A DNA stretch of 64,000 nucleotides from Candidatus Peregrinibacteria bacterium (GCA_016196225.1 JACPXZ010000010.1:1-64000); one strand, 5' to 3'; positions 24,473-32,575 are shown, counted from the stretch's first letter. Made by a program: numbers and translations. The notes: generated by a model not told the origin, from the sequence alone.

Positions 24473-25285
24473 ATGTGGTTTTTTGCACTTCTCCCACAAA
24501 AAGCGGCTGCTCAGTTCATCCAGGAAATCCAACAGGGAGTACTGAGTTCAACAAACATCGGCCCAGTCGGCGGAGGGGGGGTAGCAGGGCTCCAGACCTT
24601 CCTCATCTCGAATATCTTCCCCATGTTCCAAACGATCTTCCTCGCACTCGCCCTCGTGATGTTCTTTTGGTACGCTCTGCAACTCCTCCTCGAAAGCGGC
24701 GAAGAAGCGACCGTAACGGAAGCAAAACAAGCATACGAATACGCGATTTTTGGAGGGGCAGTCGTCGCCTTTGCAACATTTATTGTCAATTCGTTTGGTG
24801 TGGGACCGGGGGCAGCCGGGAGTACGCTGGTTAATCCCGGCCCCATTAAAACTGCCATCATTGATACGATTATTTATCTCAAAGCCATGGTCTCCGCACT
24901 CGTAACGGTGGCTATCTTTGTTCAGGGATTCCGCTTGATTGCGCTTCAGGGCGCGGAAGGAGAAATGGAAAAACAGAAGAAACAATTCTTTTACACTCTT
25001 GTCGGTGTTGCCATGATTCTCCTGGCCGAGGTGGTGATCTCTGCGATGCAACCACCGGCAGGTTCGGGAATCCTCTCCGCCGAAATTGCAGGGATCGCAA
25101 GTTTTGCTCTCGCAATATTCGGATTATTGGCCGTCATTGCGATTGTTATCGGAGGAGGAATGCTCGTTCTCTCCGTTGACGAAAGTATGAAAGACCAGGC
25201 AAAAACCATTATCCGCGGGGCCGTGATTGCCATCGTGGTCGTGCTCGCATCGTACTCCCTCGTGAAATACGTCCTCACCATGTAA
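24473..25285 (+). CDS. Membrane protein of three tandem VirB2/TrbC-like hairpins
   Basis: 270 residues with six membrane helices arranged as three similar helix-polar loop-helix units: ALVMFFWYALQLLLESGEE...AIFGGAVVAFATF (~50-110), VTVAIFVQGFRLIALQGAEGE...YTLVGVAMILLAEVV (~135-185), and AVIAIVIGGGMLVLSVDES...RGAVIAIVVVLASYS (~215-265). The charged loop with GEE/EGE/DES between helices is the VirB2/TrbC pilin pattern. The stop touches the start of the next gene, which has the same build. In type IV secretion such hairpins form a pilus or membrane conduit; the fused triple form suggests a fixed membrane assembly. Exact role unknown. Confidence 0.7.
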   Translation: MWFFALLPQKAAAQFIQEIQQGVLSSTNIGPVGGGGVAGLQTFLISNIFPMFQTIFLALALVMFFWYALQLLLESGEEATVTEAKQAYEYAIFGGAVVAFATFIVNSFGVGPGAAGSTLVNPGPIKTAIIDTIIYLKAMVSALVTVAIFVQGFRLIALQGAEGEMEKQKKQFFYTLVGVAMILLAEVVISAMQPPAGSGILSAEIAGIASFALAIFGLLAVIAIVIGGGMLVLSVDESMKDQAKTIIRGAVIAIVVVLASYSLVKYVLTM

Positions 25286-26131
25286 ATGTATTCTTTTCTT
25301 ATCGCCCTTTTCGGCATCTTCATCGAGAACGCCTCCGCACAACTGAGCAACATCGCCAATCAGGTTTCGGGTGGACAACTCGTGTCAGGTTTTGGAGGAG
25401 GTCCCGGAGCATCGGGCATCTACGGGATCGCTCAAACACTCTATAACGGATTTCGGGCGATCGTCAGTACCATCGCCATTCTGATGATTATTCGCTCCGG
25501 ACTCCGTCTCATCTACCGATCCGCGGAGGAACAGATGGAAAAGAGCAAACGCGTCATTGCGGGATCCATCGCTGCCATCATGCTCGTGAACCTCGCCCCT
25601 ACTCTCGTTACCGCCATTAGACCGACATCGTGGGGAGGAGGCGGCGGCGGGTTCGTGATCTCGGCAGAACTCTATGGAATCATCGCCTGGGCACAGGTGC
25701 TCGTCGCCACAACTGCGATCCTTATGATTGTCATCAGCGGCATCCGGGCCGTTGTAAGCTACGGGAGTGAGGAAGGAGTATCGCAACTTAAACGAACGGT
25801 TTTTTCGGTCCTTGGAGGATGCGCCATTATTGTCTTCCAGGGATGGATCAAGTCGTCCGTCGGGCTCACTGCCACAGGAACCAGTATCGGTACACCTGTA
25901 GTGGGCAACGCCCTTCTAGGTATTCTCGGAGTGTTTAACCAAATCCTGATCTTTATCGGAGCTGCGGCAGTGGCCGTTGGGATTTATGCGGGAATGCTCA
26001 TGATCACGAGCGCCGGGAACGAAGAACAATTCGGTCGGGGGAAAAGCCTCATCATCCGGGTCGGAGTCGGTCTTCTCGTGATCGTCGCAAGTCTTGCACT
26101 CGCGAACCTCGTGATTGCGACGGTGTTCTAA
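25286..26131 (+). CDS. Second membrane protein of three VirB2/TrbC-like hairpins
   Basis: 281 residues, paralogue of the preceding gene and probably translationally coupled (TAAATG junction). Units: IVSTIAILMIIRSGLRLIYR with SAEEQMEKSKR loop (~55-110), LVATTAILMIVISGIRAVVS with GSEEG loop (~130-185), and FIGAAAVAVGIYAGMLMITS with AGNEEQFGRGK loop (~215-275). The third unit is closest to classical VirB2. An N-terminal hydrophobic segment may be a signal. Together the two proteins could build a heteromeric pore or pilus base. Confidence 0.7.
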   Translation: MYSFLIALFGIFIENASAQLSNIANQVSGGQLVSGFGGGPGASGIYGIAQTLYNGFRAIVSTIAILMIIRSGLRLIYRSAEEQMEKSKRVIAGSIAAIMLVNLAPTLVTAIRPTSWGGGGGGFVISAELYGIIAWAQVLVATTAILMIVISGIRAVVSYGSEEGVSQLKRTVFSVLGGCAIIVFQGWIKSSVGLTATGTSIGTPVVGNALLGILGVFNQILIFIGAAAVAVGIYAGMLMITSAGNEEQFGRGKSLIIRVGVGLLVIVASLALANLVIATVF

Positions 26132-26149
26132 GGAAAAGCTGAAAACCAT

Positions 26150-26285
26150 CCTTCGAGACAGTGAAAACATGTCATGCTGAGGAGGAGCTTCGCTTGCGAA
26201 GCGACGTCTCGAAGCATCATCAAAGGAATATTCGTTTATGGTCCTTCGATACGCCCCGCATGCGCGGGGCTACTCAGGATGACGT
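26150..26285. repeat. Palindromic intergenic repeats
   Basis: Hairpins GCTTCGCTTGCGAAGC and CCCCGCATGCGCGGGG, flanked by CCTTCGA-type borders and ending CTCAGGATGACG. This is a spacer repeat of the style common in CPR genomes and probably ends the convergent membrane-protein and folP transcripts. Confidence 0.75.
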
Positions 26286-27172
26286 GTATGTGTTTTGTAT
26301 GTTTTTTTCAGATTTTCCCTAATCACAGAAGCAACCTCGCACCCCCTCCGTACCTCTTTTACATCATGTGTGCGGATATAGGATGCGCCATGGAGTACAG
26401 CAATGGCGGATGCGGCAATTGTTCCCGGCAACCGATCCCCTGCGTTCAGATTCTCCAAACCGGCAAGAAAGGATTTGCGCGACGGACTAAGGAGGATAGG
26501 ACAGCCAAGTTCCTGAAGTTCCGACAGTCGCGCGATGAGTTCTAATGAATACTTCGGATCACTCGAAACAAAATGCCCCATCCCCGGATCGAGGATGATC
26601 CTCTCCGGAGAAATTCCTGCAGAAATTGCTGCATCCCTTCTTTCTTTTAAACATTCTTTTACGGTTTTAAGGACATCGTCGTATTGAACGTCCTTTATAG
26701 TGGTACGCGGGGAACTATCTTTTGAATACATGAGAACTAATTGAGCATTCGTATCTTTGATGATGTTAAACATGATCTCCGACCCCCCCTCCTTTATCCT
26801 CCCCCTATGGGGGAGGTGCTCCTCCAGGGGAAGCCACCTCCCTGCAGTGATGTCGTTGATCATCATTGCCCCTGCGTCGATGGCAGCACGGGCCACCTCG
26901 GGTTTATAGGAATCAATGGATATATTTGCTTTGGGAAAATTCTTACGAATCGCCTTGATGACCGGGATGGTACGATCCAATTCGTCTTCCACTGACACAC
27001 TGCTCGAATGTGGTCCTGTTGATTCTCCGCCGACCTCAATCCAATCCGCTCCATCGTCGAGCATACGTCCGACTTTCTGTACCGCAGAGTCAATAGAAAC
27101 ATACTGCCCTCCGTCGTAGTACGAATCGGGCGTCACATTGAGAATACCAACGATCTGCAGAAATTTCTTCAC
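26270..27172 (-). CDS. folP: Dihydropteroate synthase with inserted palindromic element
   Basis: Condenses dihydropterin pyrophosphate with p-aminobenzoate in folate synthesis. TIM-barrel motifs: IVGILNVTPDSYYDGG near the N-terminus, DDGADWIEVGGESTGPHS, ISIDSYKPEVARAAIDAGAM, RIILDPGMGHF, LLSPSRKSF, GTIAASAIAVLHGASYIRTHDV. Between AGRW and the next barrel strand lies LPLEEHLPHRGRIKEGG, encoded by the palindromic element at 26783-26822; most family members have no such stretch. GTG 27172 (MKKFLQIVGIL) is chosen; a GTG twelve codons earlier overlaps the divergent gene further. No other folate gene is seen here. Confidence 0.9.
   Translation of the reverse strand: MKKFLQIVGILNVTPDSYYDGGQYVSIDSAVQKVGRMLDDGADWIEVGGESTGPHSSSVSVEDELDRTIPVIKAIRKNFPKANISIDSYKPEVARAAIDAGAMMINDITAGRWLPLEEHLPHRGRIKEGGSEIMFNIIKDTNAQLVLMYSKDSSPRTTIKDVQYDDVLKTVKECLKERRDAAISAGISPERIILDPGMGHFVSSDPKYSLELIARLSELQELGCPILLSPSRKSFLAGLENLNAGDRLPGTIAASAIAVLHGASYIRTHDVKEVRRGCEVASVIRENLKKTYKTHTRHPE
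26783..26822. repeat. In-frame palindromic element, copy 3 (folP)
   Basis: Contains TCCTCCCCCTATGGGGGAGG, identical at its core to copy 1 in the LTD gene (14934). In folP it is read in the third possible frame, giving EHLPHRGRIKEGG. Confidence 0.87.
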
Positions 27173-27189
27173 TGTGCTAGCGTAGTCGT

Positions 27190-28593
27190 ATGAGCACAAT
27201 CGATCCACGGATCTTCAGGGCATACGATATTCGGGGAAAAGCTTTTACGGAAGTTACCGAGGATGCCTGCCGGCAGATCGCGTACGCGTTTGGACAAGAA
27301 TTGGCCAAGCGCTATCAATTGGAATACCCCAAAATCGGAGTCGGACGGGATGCACGGACGCATAGCCCACAGTTCGAAAAGGCCATTATTGAAGGATTAC
27401 TCACTGCCGGATGTCAGGTATGGACTCTTGGTCAAATCCCCTCTCCGACCAACTACTTTACCGTCTGCACCCAAAAACTCGACGGTTCCATCCAAATAAC
27501 CGCCAGTCATAATCATAAAGACGATAACGGCCTAAAGTTGCAGATGCGGGAGGCAGTGGCGTTTTGTGGGGAAGAGATTCAGGAATTGCGGAAAACCATT
27601 GAACACAACCCTCTCCCGGCAAACTCCCCCCCCCTTCATCCCCCCCCAATGGGGAGGGTACCCTTCGATGCCATCACTCCTTACATTAAACATCTGACTG
27701 CGGTATTTAAAGGAGTAGGGAAAGGATTGCATGTCGTCATTGATGGGGGAAATGGAGTGGCCGGTCCGGCATATGTCCAAATTCTAAAAAATATCGGCTG
27801 CACCGTCACGGAACTCTTCATCGAACCGGATGGCACCTTCCCAAACCACGCAGCCGATCCGAGTAAGTGGGACACCCTCAAAGATCTTCAAAAAACTGTC
27901 ACAGAATCGCACTCTGACATCGGACTCGCATTCGATGGAGACGGCGACCGTCTTGGGATTGTGGATGAAACAGGAAAAATTCGAACAGCCGACGAGACTC
28001 TCTTACTCCTCGCGCATGATCATCTCTCGCGTCATCCGGGTTCCCCGATCGTCTTCACTGTGAGTTCGTCCAGCATCCTCGAGTCCGAAATAACACAGTG
28101 GGGCGGAAAACCCGTCATGGAAAAAGTAGGACATGCGTTTGTCGAACATTCAATGGAAACGCATGGTGCGCTCCTTGGGGGCGAGCAATCGGGGCACTTC
28201 TTCTGCTTTGAGAATTACTTCCACTTCGACGATGCAATGGTGGCGGGACTCACCATTCTCAAAATTCTCTCAGGGGCAAAATCTCCGATCTCCATATTAT
28301 GCGATCAATTCCCGCGTGTCTTCCAAGCTCCCGAATCCCGCCCGCACTGCCCTGACGAACAGAAAACCCGTATCGTGATGTCCATTACCAAGCACTTTGC
28401 AAAAACCTATCCGGTGAATTCCCTTGATGGAGTCCGCATTGATTTTGGAGAAGGTGCGTGGGCAGGGATCCGCCAAAGCAATACCTCTCCCTGTTTATCA
28501 GTGTGTATAGAGGCGCGCAGTCCGGAAAAACTGAAAGAGGTGCAAACAATCGTGTGGGCCCACTTAAGGTCATATCCCGAGATTGAGCAATAA
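27190..28593 (+). CDS. Phosphomannomutase/phosphoglucomutase
   Basis: Interconverts hexose 1- and 6-phosphates for nucleotide-sugar synthesis. 467 residues with all four alpha-D-phosphohexomutase landmarks: FRAYDIRGKAF at the start, the phosphoserine loop TASHNHKDDNG (residues ~100-110; the usual SHNP has His instead of Pro), the metal loop DGDGDRLGI, the sugar loop GGEQSGHFF, and a C-terminal phosphate site DGVRIDF...RQSNTSP. Residues about 145-158 (SPPLHPPPMGRVPF) come from a palindromic element inserted in frame, here in the opposite orientation. Starts divergently from folP. Confidence 0.9.
   Translation: MSTIDPRIFRAYDIRGKAFTEVTEDACRQIAYAFGQELAKRYQLEYPKIGVGRDARTHSPQFEKAIIEGLLTAGCQVWTLGQIPSPTNYFTVCTQKLDGSIQITASHNHKDDNGLKLQMREAVAFCGEEIQELRKTIEHNPLPANSPPLHPPPMGRVPFDAITPYIKHLTAVFKGVGKGLHVVIDGGNGVAGPAYVQILKNIGCTVTELFIEPDGTFPNHAADPSKWDTLKDLQKTVTESHSDIGLAFDGDGDRLGIVDETGKIRTADETLLLLAHDHLSRHPGSPIVFTVSSSSILESEITQWGGKPVMEKVGHAFVEHSMETHGALLGGEQSGHFFCFENYFHFDDAMVAGLTILKILSGAKSPISILCDQFPRVFQAPESRPHCPDEQKTRIVMSITKHFAKTYPVNSLDGVRIDFGEGAWAGIRQSNTSPCLSVCIEARSPEKLKEVQTIVWAHLRSYPEIEQ
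27624..27662. repeat. In-frame palindromic element, copy 4 (phosphomannomutase)
   Basis: C-rich arm, CATCCCCCCCC, AATGGGGAGGG: the same element family in reverse orientation relative to the coding strand. It encodes SPPLHPPPMGRV between domains 1 and 2. Confidence 0.78.
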
Positions 28594-28616
28594 TTCTGTG
28601 GTATGATGCTCCTACT

Positions 28617-28784
28617 ATGTGGTGGTTCTTCCGCCGCTCACGCTCACGTCCCAAAGATCATCTGCTCCGCAAGATCATTGTCGGTCTCATCATCGGCGGC
28701 GCCATCGGATCGATTGTGGGCCGCAAACTCATCGACAAACAAAGCCAAAAGTACCCGGAGGATGAGGATGATTGGCGGGAATGA
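28617..28784 (+). CDS. Small single-helix membrane protein (55 aa)
   Basis: A short frame starting MWWFFRRSRSRPKDH, then a membrane helix (KIIVGLIIGGAIGSIVG, with GxxxG-type spacing) and an acidic tail KQSQKYPEDEDDWRE. Positive-inside topology would put the N-terminus in the cytoplasm. It follows the phosphomannomutase by 23 nt. Composition and regular structure suggest a real gene; function unknown. Confidence 0.6.
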   Translation: MWWFFRRSRSRPKDHLLRKIIVGLIIGGAIGSIVGRKLIDKQSQKYPEDEDDWRE

Positions 28785-28842
28785 AGCGCAAGGGGAAGGA
28801 TCGTAAACATCGAAAAAATGGCCTACCAATAAAGAGAAATCA

Positions 28843-29067
28843 ATGATCTACGACTTCGTTCTCTGTCCTTATGGAAAGGAATTATTTTTCGACAATACTG
28901 GCCGCATGGAAACTGATATACCTTCATTCTCCGATTCCTCCTCTCCGGTCGTCCCCTCTCCCGAGTCTCAAGAGCTCAACGTATTTGAACAGATACGTCC
29001 CGAGCTTATCGCATGGATGACCGAAGGTACTCCTCCGCATCTGGCCCCACGAGCGGATCACGGATGA
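28843..29067 (+). CDS. Small hypothetical protein
   Basis: A 74-residue frame (MIYDFVLCPYGKELFF...) preceded by AAAGAGAAATC. The second half has a Ser/Pro-rich stretch and VFEQIRPELIAWMTEG. An internal ATG at 28906 (METDIPSFSD) is an alternative start. It ends 1 nt from the convergent asparaginase homologue. Weakly supported as a gene. Confidence 0.4.
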   Translation: MIYDFVLCPYGKELFFDNTGRMETDIPSFSDSSSPVVPSPESQELNVFEQIRPELIAWMTEGTPPHLAPRADHG

Positions 29068-29068
29068 T

Positions 29069-30082
29069 TTAATCGTCCAACTCCCCGACAAGATTTCGTT
29101 CCATGAGTTCGCGAACTCTTCGGTGATTGTGTGTCTGTCCCAAAACCCACATGAGTTTGGTGACCGCTGCCTCATAGGTCATATTCTTCCCCGAAATCAC
29201 CCCGAGTTTTTCCAGAGTCAGTTGTTTGCGAAAGTGATGGAGATCAATCCGTCCCCGCGTCATCTGTGATGTGACCACAATGGCAATCCCCTCTTCTTTG
29301 GCACGACGAAGCCACGGGAAAAGCTCCTCCGGGAGCATCCCGAGTCCATACGCCCGGATCACAATTCCATGCGGATAGCTATCGAGAATACTCTCGAGAT
29401 AGGTTATCGGCATCCCCGGATGGAGCGTGATCGACGTCACATTGGTATCAAACGTAGACCGAAAGTTCGGTCGACGTTTGCGGCGAACCGTGCGCCAAGG
29501 ATGCAGGTACACATCGAGATTAAATTCCGCCAGTGGAGGGAAGAGCGGACTATCAAATGTCTGGAGGAAGGATTGCTCCACCTTTTTGGCACGATTCCCT
29601 CGCAGTACCCGCGACCCCAAAACGATGCACACTTCGGCAATATCCAATTGAGCTGCACGGATAGCAAACACCAGATTCATCCGCCCATCACTCGCGATAT
29701 CATTGATCGGAATCAGCGCCCCGGTGAGGACAACAGGCTTACTTAAATTTTGGAGTGCAAAACTCAGCGCGGCAGCGGTATAACTCATGGTATTTGTCCC
29801 GTGGATGATCACAAACCCATCAACGTTTGCATAAAGTTGTTCGATTTTGTTCGTAAGTTCTATCCAGTGTTCGGGAGTCACTTCAGACGAACCCACATTC
29901 GCAATAGAGTGAAATTCGAGTTTTACTTCCCGTTGAACATCGGGCAATGCCCGATGGATTTCTCCCAGAGACTCAATCGGTTCAATACGCCCCGTTCGTT
30001 TGTTGGCCACCATACCGATGGACCCTCCTACGTATAAAATGGCGATTGTCGGACGCACGTAAGGTACTCTACACGTAGACAT
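29069..30082 (-). CDS. L-asparaginase family protein with altered active site
   Basis: Type I-like asparaginase/GatD fold of 337 residues. Landmarks are the first nucleophile loop AILYVGGSIGMVANK, the second HGTNTMSYTAAAL, GALIPINDIASDGRMNL, and RGNRAKKVEQ supplying the Lys. Two key positions differ from the family: GGTIG is GGSIG and HGTDT is HGTNT, so the catalytic Asp is Asn and the Thr nucleophile Ser. Activity may be low or on another substrate. ATG 30082 sits in the T-run of a hairpin terminator, so expression may depend on read-through. Confidence 0.85.
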   Translation of the reverse strand: MSTCRVPYVRPTIAILYVGGSIGMVANKRTGRIEPIESLGEIHRALPDVQREVKLEFHSIANVGSSEVTPEHWIELTNKIEQLYANVDGFVIIHGTNTMSYTAAALSFALQNLSKPVVLTGALIPINDIASDGRMNLVFAIRAAQLDIAEVCIVLGSRVLRGNRAKKVEQSFLQTFDSPLFPPLAEFNLDVYLHPWRTVRRKRRPNFRSTFDTNVTSITLHPGMPITYLESILDSYPHGIVIRAYGLGMLPEELFPWLRRAKEEGIAIVVTSQMTRGRIDLHHFRKQLTLEKLGVISGKNMTYEAAVTKLMWVLGQTHNHRRVRELMERNLVGELDD

Positions 30083-30083
30083 A

Positions 30084-30124
30084 AAAATGGGCACCTGTTT
30101 TCTTTTGACGGAGAACAAGTGCCC
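30084..30124 (-). terminator. Hairpin terminator/attenuator touching the asparaginase start
   Basis: On the minus strand GGGCACTTGTTCTC (30124-30111) pairs with GAAAACAGGTGCCC (ending at 30089), followed by ATTTTT and then the start codon. A terminator placed directly against a start codon suggests attenuation by the structured region upstream. Confidence 0.65.
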
Positions 30125-30130
30125 TTCCTC

Positions 30131-30400
30131 CCTGTCTTATAGTAGAAAGATCAATCTGTGTTTGTATGACAGCGCCTGATCCAAGGCCGGCTCTTTTTTT
30201 AGCGAAAAGAGAAAACGCATGTGTGTTTGTTTTTAAGACAGAGAGAGGAGAGAAGTGACTTTCCGCGCCGTAAGGCACGGATCCCGAAGTGAAGCACTTT
30301 AGGAAGGGTCATGCACCCCTGGGAAAGAAAAGCGGTAAGGCCTCCCCATCCAGACGCGACATGCTGTCACTTCTCCCCTCTCCCTGCCTAATAAGACAGG
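30131..30400. ncRNA. Candidate structured RNA or leader, strand and class unknown
   Basis: A 270-nt gene-free interval closed by a perfect long-range stem, CCTGTCTTAT (30131-30140) with ATAAGACAGG (30391-30400). A second nested 17-nt helix pairs 30243-30259 with 30366-30382 with one mismatch. Inner hairpins such as AAGTG-AAG-CACTT are also possible. It does not match RNase P RNA, tmRNA or the SRP core as I know them. Read on the minus strand it would be a leader ending in the terminator before the asparaginase gene; read on the plus strand it would precede gmk. Confidence 0.5.
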
Positions 30401-30407
30401 CGACGTT

Positions 30408-30435
30408 TTGAATGAGCAAATCTTAATAGTATAGC
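30408..30435 (+). promoter_or_regulatory. Possible promoter of gmk
   Basis: TTGAAT (30408-30413), 16 bases, TATAGC (30430-30435). Start would be near 30442, a few bases before the ATG at 30456. Confidence 0.45.
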
Positions 30436-30455
30436 AAAAAATGATAGAATGCTCA

Positions 30456-31040
30456 ATGGATATGAAAGGGAAACTCGTACTGATCATTGGCCCTTCCGGA
30501 GTGGGGAAAAGCGTGATATTTAAATCACTCAAAAAGAAACACCCAGAATTTCACTTTCCCCGTTCCGCGACTACCCGCTTGCGACGACAAGGGGAAACGG
30601 ATGCCATCTACCACTTTGTGAACGACCAAGAATTCGAAAAAATTCGTGCAGAGGGAGCCTTCCTCGAGTGTGCAAAGATTCACAATGGTGCCTGGTACGG
30701 GACGCTCCTCAAGGAGATTCTTCCCGCCATCGAAGACGGCAAAACCGTTGTCCGGGAAGTCGATGTGCAGGGATTTGAGAGTATCCGCAATCACCAAAAA
30801 TTTTCAGGCCATTCTGCTCCCTACAAACTGCAATCCATCTTCATCCTGCCGGAAAACAGGGAACAACTGATTGGCCGCATCACCCATCGTGCGCCGATCT
30901 CCGATGACGAGCTAAAGCGCCGGATAAAGAGCATGGACAGTGAAATGACCTATGCCAAACTCTGTGATGTCCAAATCCTCAATAAGGAGGGACGATTGGA
31001 GGAATCCATTCGCAGTGTCGAAAAGGCGATCCTAAAATAA
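30456..31040 (+). CDS. gmk: Guanylate kinase
   Basis: Phosphorylates GMP/dGMP to the diphosphate. 194 residues with P-loop IIGPSGVGKSVIFKSL near the N-terminus, the GMP-binding region FPRSATTRLRRQGETDAIYHFV (given in part), the YGT step (NGAWYGTLL), and the LID Arg pair in RITHRAPISDDELKRRI. The usual S-x-TTRxPRxGE reads SATTRLRRQGE. Starts at 30441 and 30462 are also possible; 30456 fits the predicted transcription start. Confidence 0.9.
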   Translation: MDMKGKLVLIIGPSGVGKSVIFKSLKKKHPEFHFPRSATTRLRRQGETDAIYHFVNDQEFEKIRAEGAFLECAKIHNGAWYGTLLKEILPAIEDGKTVVREVDVQGFESIRNHQKFSGHSAPYKLQSIFILPENREQLIGRITHRAPISDDELKRRIKSMDSEMTYAKLCDVQILNKEGRLEESIRSVEKAILK

Positions 31041-31047
31041 CGACCAA

Positions 31048-31422
31048 TTACCGATAGACACCATCATCTCCCCGCTCCTTGTTTCCAATCACTTGCGCCG
31101 ATGCTGCTTTGTTCTGCTGAAGAATTTTTTCCTCATTAGCGATAAACGCAGTGAGCCTTGAGGCAAAGGGCGATCTGCGGAGTGTATCAATAGTTTGCTT
31201 AACCAAATCCAATTGGTACCCAATGTCACCCGTAGGCTTGTCATCACGCACATTTTGAACGAAGCTACCAGTCGCCCTATTGTTCATATATATGACACTT
31301 AGAGCTGATTTTATATCATCGGGAAGCTCACCCTCTATAGCCGCCAGTTCGGGATATGCAATCACGACCTCCTGGCTCAGCTCAAACGGCTGGCTTTGCT
31401 GATCTTCCAATGAATCGTTCAT
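31048..31422 (-). CDS. Hypothetical protein (124 aa)
   Basis: A hydrophilic, mostly helical protein (FELSQEVVIAYPELAAIEGELPDDIKS..., LDLVKQTIDTLRRSPFASRLTAFIANEEKILQQ). No motif or membrane segment. It has its own promoter upstream. Convergent with gmk, 7 nt apart. Function unknown. Confidence 0.6.
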   Translation of the reverse strand: MNDSLEDQQSQPFELSQEVVIAYPELAAIEGELPDDIKSALSVIYMNNRATGSFVQNVRDDKPTGDIGYQLDLVKQTIDTLRRSPFASRLTAFIANEEKILQQNKAASAQVIGNKERGDDGVYR

Positions 31423-31448
31423 AACTTTTGGAGAAAAGATACTTTAAT

Positions 31449-31477
31449 ATAATACACTAATATGTAAATATATGCAA
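31449..31477 (-). promoter_or_regulatory. Promoter of the 124-aa hypothetical gene
   Basis: Minus strand TTGCAT (31472-31477), 17 bases, TATTAT (31449-31454). Predicted start about 20 nt upstream of the ATG. Confidence 0.6.
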
Positions 31478-31515
31478 GGTCCAAAAAGGACCAGTTTTTA
31501 ATGAAGATCCGTACA

Positions 31516-32328
31516 TCAGCTCAAAAAATGCTGCTGCATGCTTAAAGTCACGCGATTCCATTCCTCATCTCCCAGTGCTTTTTGATCCGTAATGAGATGA
31601 AAAATACCATAACGAGTCGAATCGCGAACACGTTCTACCGGATCGATCGACCATGATGGACACTGATCAACAATCTCTGTAAGACCGGCGGCACTCACCA
31701 GTTCATCCCGTGGATGAATGAAAACTTTAGTGGGGATGTCGCCCGCTATTTTGAGAGCCTCATGACTTGATACGGAGGCATAAGAATCAAAAACTGCATG
31801 ATATGCGGCTGCGGACAAACCATGATTGATAAAGTATCCGGGGAAGGAATTGAGACTGGGGATCTTCCATGTCCGCGGCATCCACTTGGTCAACATTCTG
31901 AGCATATGCGTTTTATTTCGTAAACGTAATGCTGGCGCAAAAAGTGCCATCCGGTCGTAGCGCATATGTTTTTGCTCTTGCATGAGATCCACCTGTAAGA
32001 GTCCCCCGAGAGAGTAACCAACAAAATATTTGGGGGCATCAAAAGCGCATGCACGATCTGATACTGTCCAGTACGCATCGGCCATATCATCAAGCCATAC
32101 GTCGCGTGTCACCGTCTTGATCTCCCCCTCCTTCCCTCGATGTCCTGTAAGCGCAACGCGGAGAACATCAACCTGCGCTTTACGCAGCTCCTCAACAATA
32201 TCGCCCATTTTGCTGGGACGCATATTGAGTCCATGCACCACCGCTGCAACCGCCTTCGGCGCTTCGGCATCAGCAAAGAACCATTGAGTATCTTCAGAAT
32301 TTTCGGAAGAAACATGCCTACGATCCAT
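31516..32328 (-). CDS. Alpha/beta hydrolase
   Basis: A 270-residue cytoplasmic hydrolase of lysophospholipase/esterase type. AVVHGLNMRPSKMGDIVEEL is the oxyanion-hole region, YFVGYSLGGLLQ carries the nucleophile Ser in GYSLGG, HPRDELVS supplies the Asp, and FHLITD the His. Substrate unknown. The ATG at 32328 (MDRRHVSSE) is chosen over one six codons earlier; neither has an SD. The gene lies alone between the 124-aa gene and tRNA-Arg. Confidence 0.82.
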   Translation of the reverse strand: MDRRHVSSENSEDTQWFFADAEAPKAVAAVVHGLNMRPSKMGDIVEELRKAQVDVLRVALTGHRGKEGEIKTVTRDVWLDDMADAYWTVSDRACAFDAPKYFVGYSLGGLLQVDLMQEQKHMRYDRMALFAPALRLRNKTHMLRMLTKWMPRTWKIPSLNSFPGYFINHGLSAAAYHAVFDSYASVSSHEALKIAGDIPTKVFIHPRDELVSAAGLTEIVDQCPSWSIDPVERVRDSTRYGIFHLITDQKALGDEEWNRVTLSMQQHFLS

Positions 32329-32365
32329 AGCAAGCGAGTATATCATTTGCTACCCTTGCTTACGT

Positions 32366-32443
32366 GCGCCTGTAGCTCAGCCTGGATAGAGCATCAGCTT
32401 GCGGAGCTGGGGGTCGTGGGTTCAAATCCCACCGGGCGCACCA
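32366..32443 (+). tRNA. tRNA-Arg (anticodon GCG)
   Basis: Cloverleaf with acceptor GCGCCTG/CGGGCGC, D-arm GCTC/GAGC, anticodon stem TCAGC/GCTGG around loop TTGCGGA (anticodon GCG, codon CGC), T-arm GTGGGTTCAAATCCCAC, and encoded CCA. Confidence 0.95.
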
Positions 32444-32454
32444 TAGTTGAATGC

Positions 32455-32575
32455 GAGATGAATCCAAGTGCGAAGCACGCAGGATGAATCCGCAGATACT
32501 ATGTCCTCCGTAGCTCCGTAGGAGCGAAGGAGGACTGCCCTCCTTCGCACAAGGCTTCGGAGGGCACAGGATCTT
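32455..32575. repeat. Palindromic spacer repeats between two tRNAs
   Basis: Includes TCCTCCGTAGCTCCGTAGGA, GCGAAGGAGGA and CCCTCCTTCGCACAAGGCTT pieces that can fold as nested hairpins. No gene is visible in the 180 bp between the tRNAs. Confidence 0.7.

Noticed and set aside
30131-30400. RNase P RNA, tmRNA or SRP RNA
   Set aside because: The RNase P core with GGAAAGTCC, a tmRNA tag with CCA end, and the SRP GGAAGGAAGCAGCC core are not present on either strand, although CCCGAAGTGAAGCA is loosely SRP-like.
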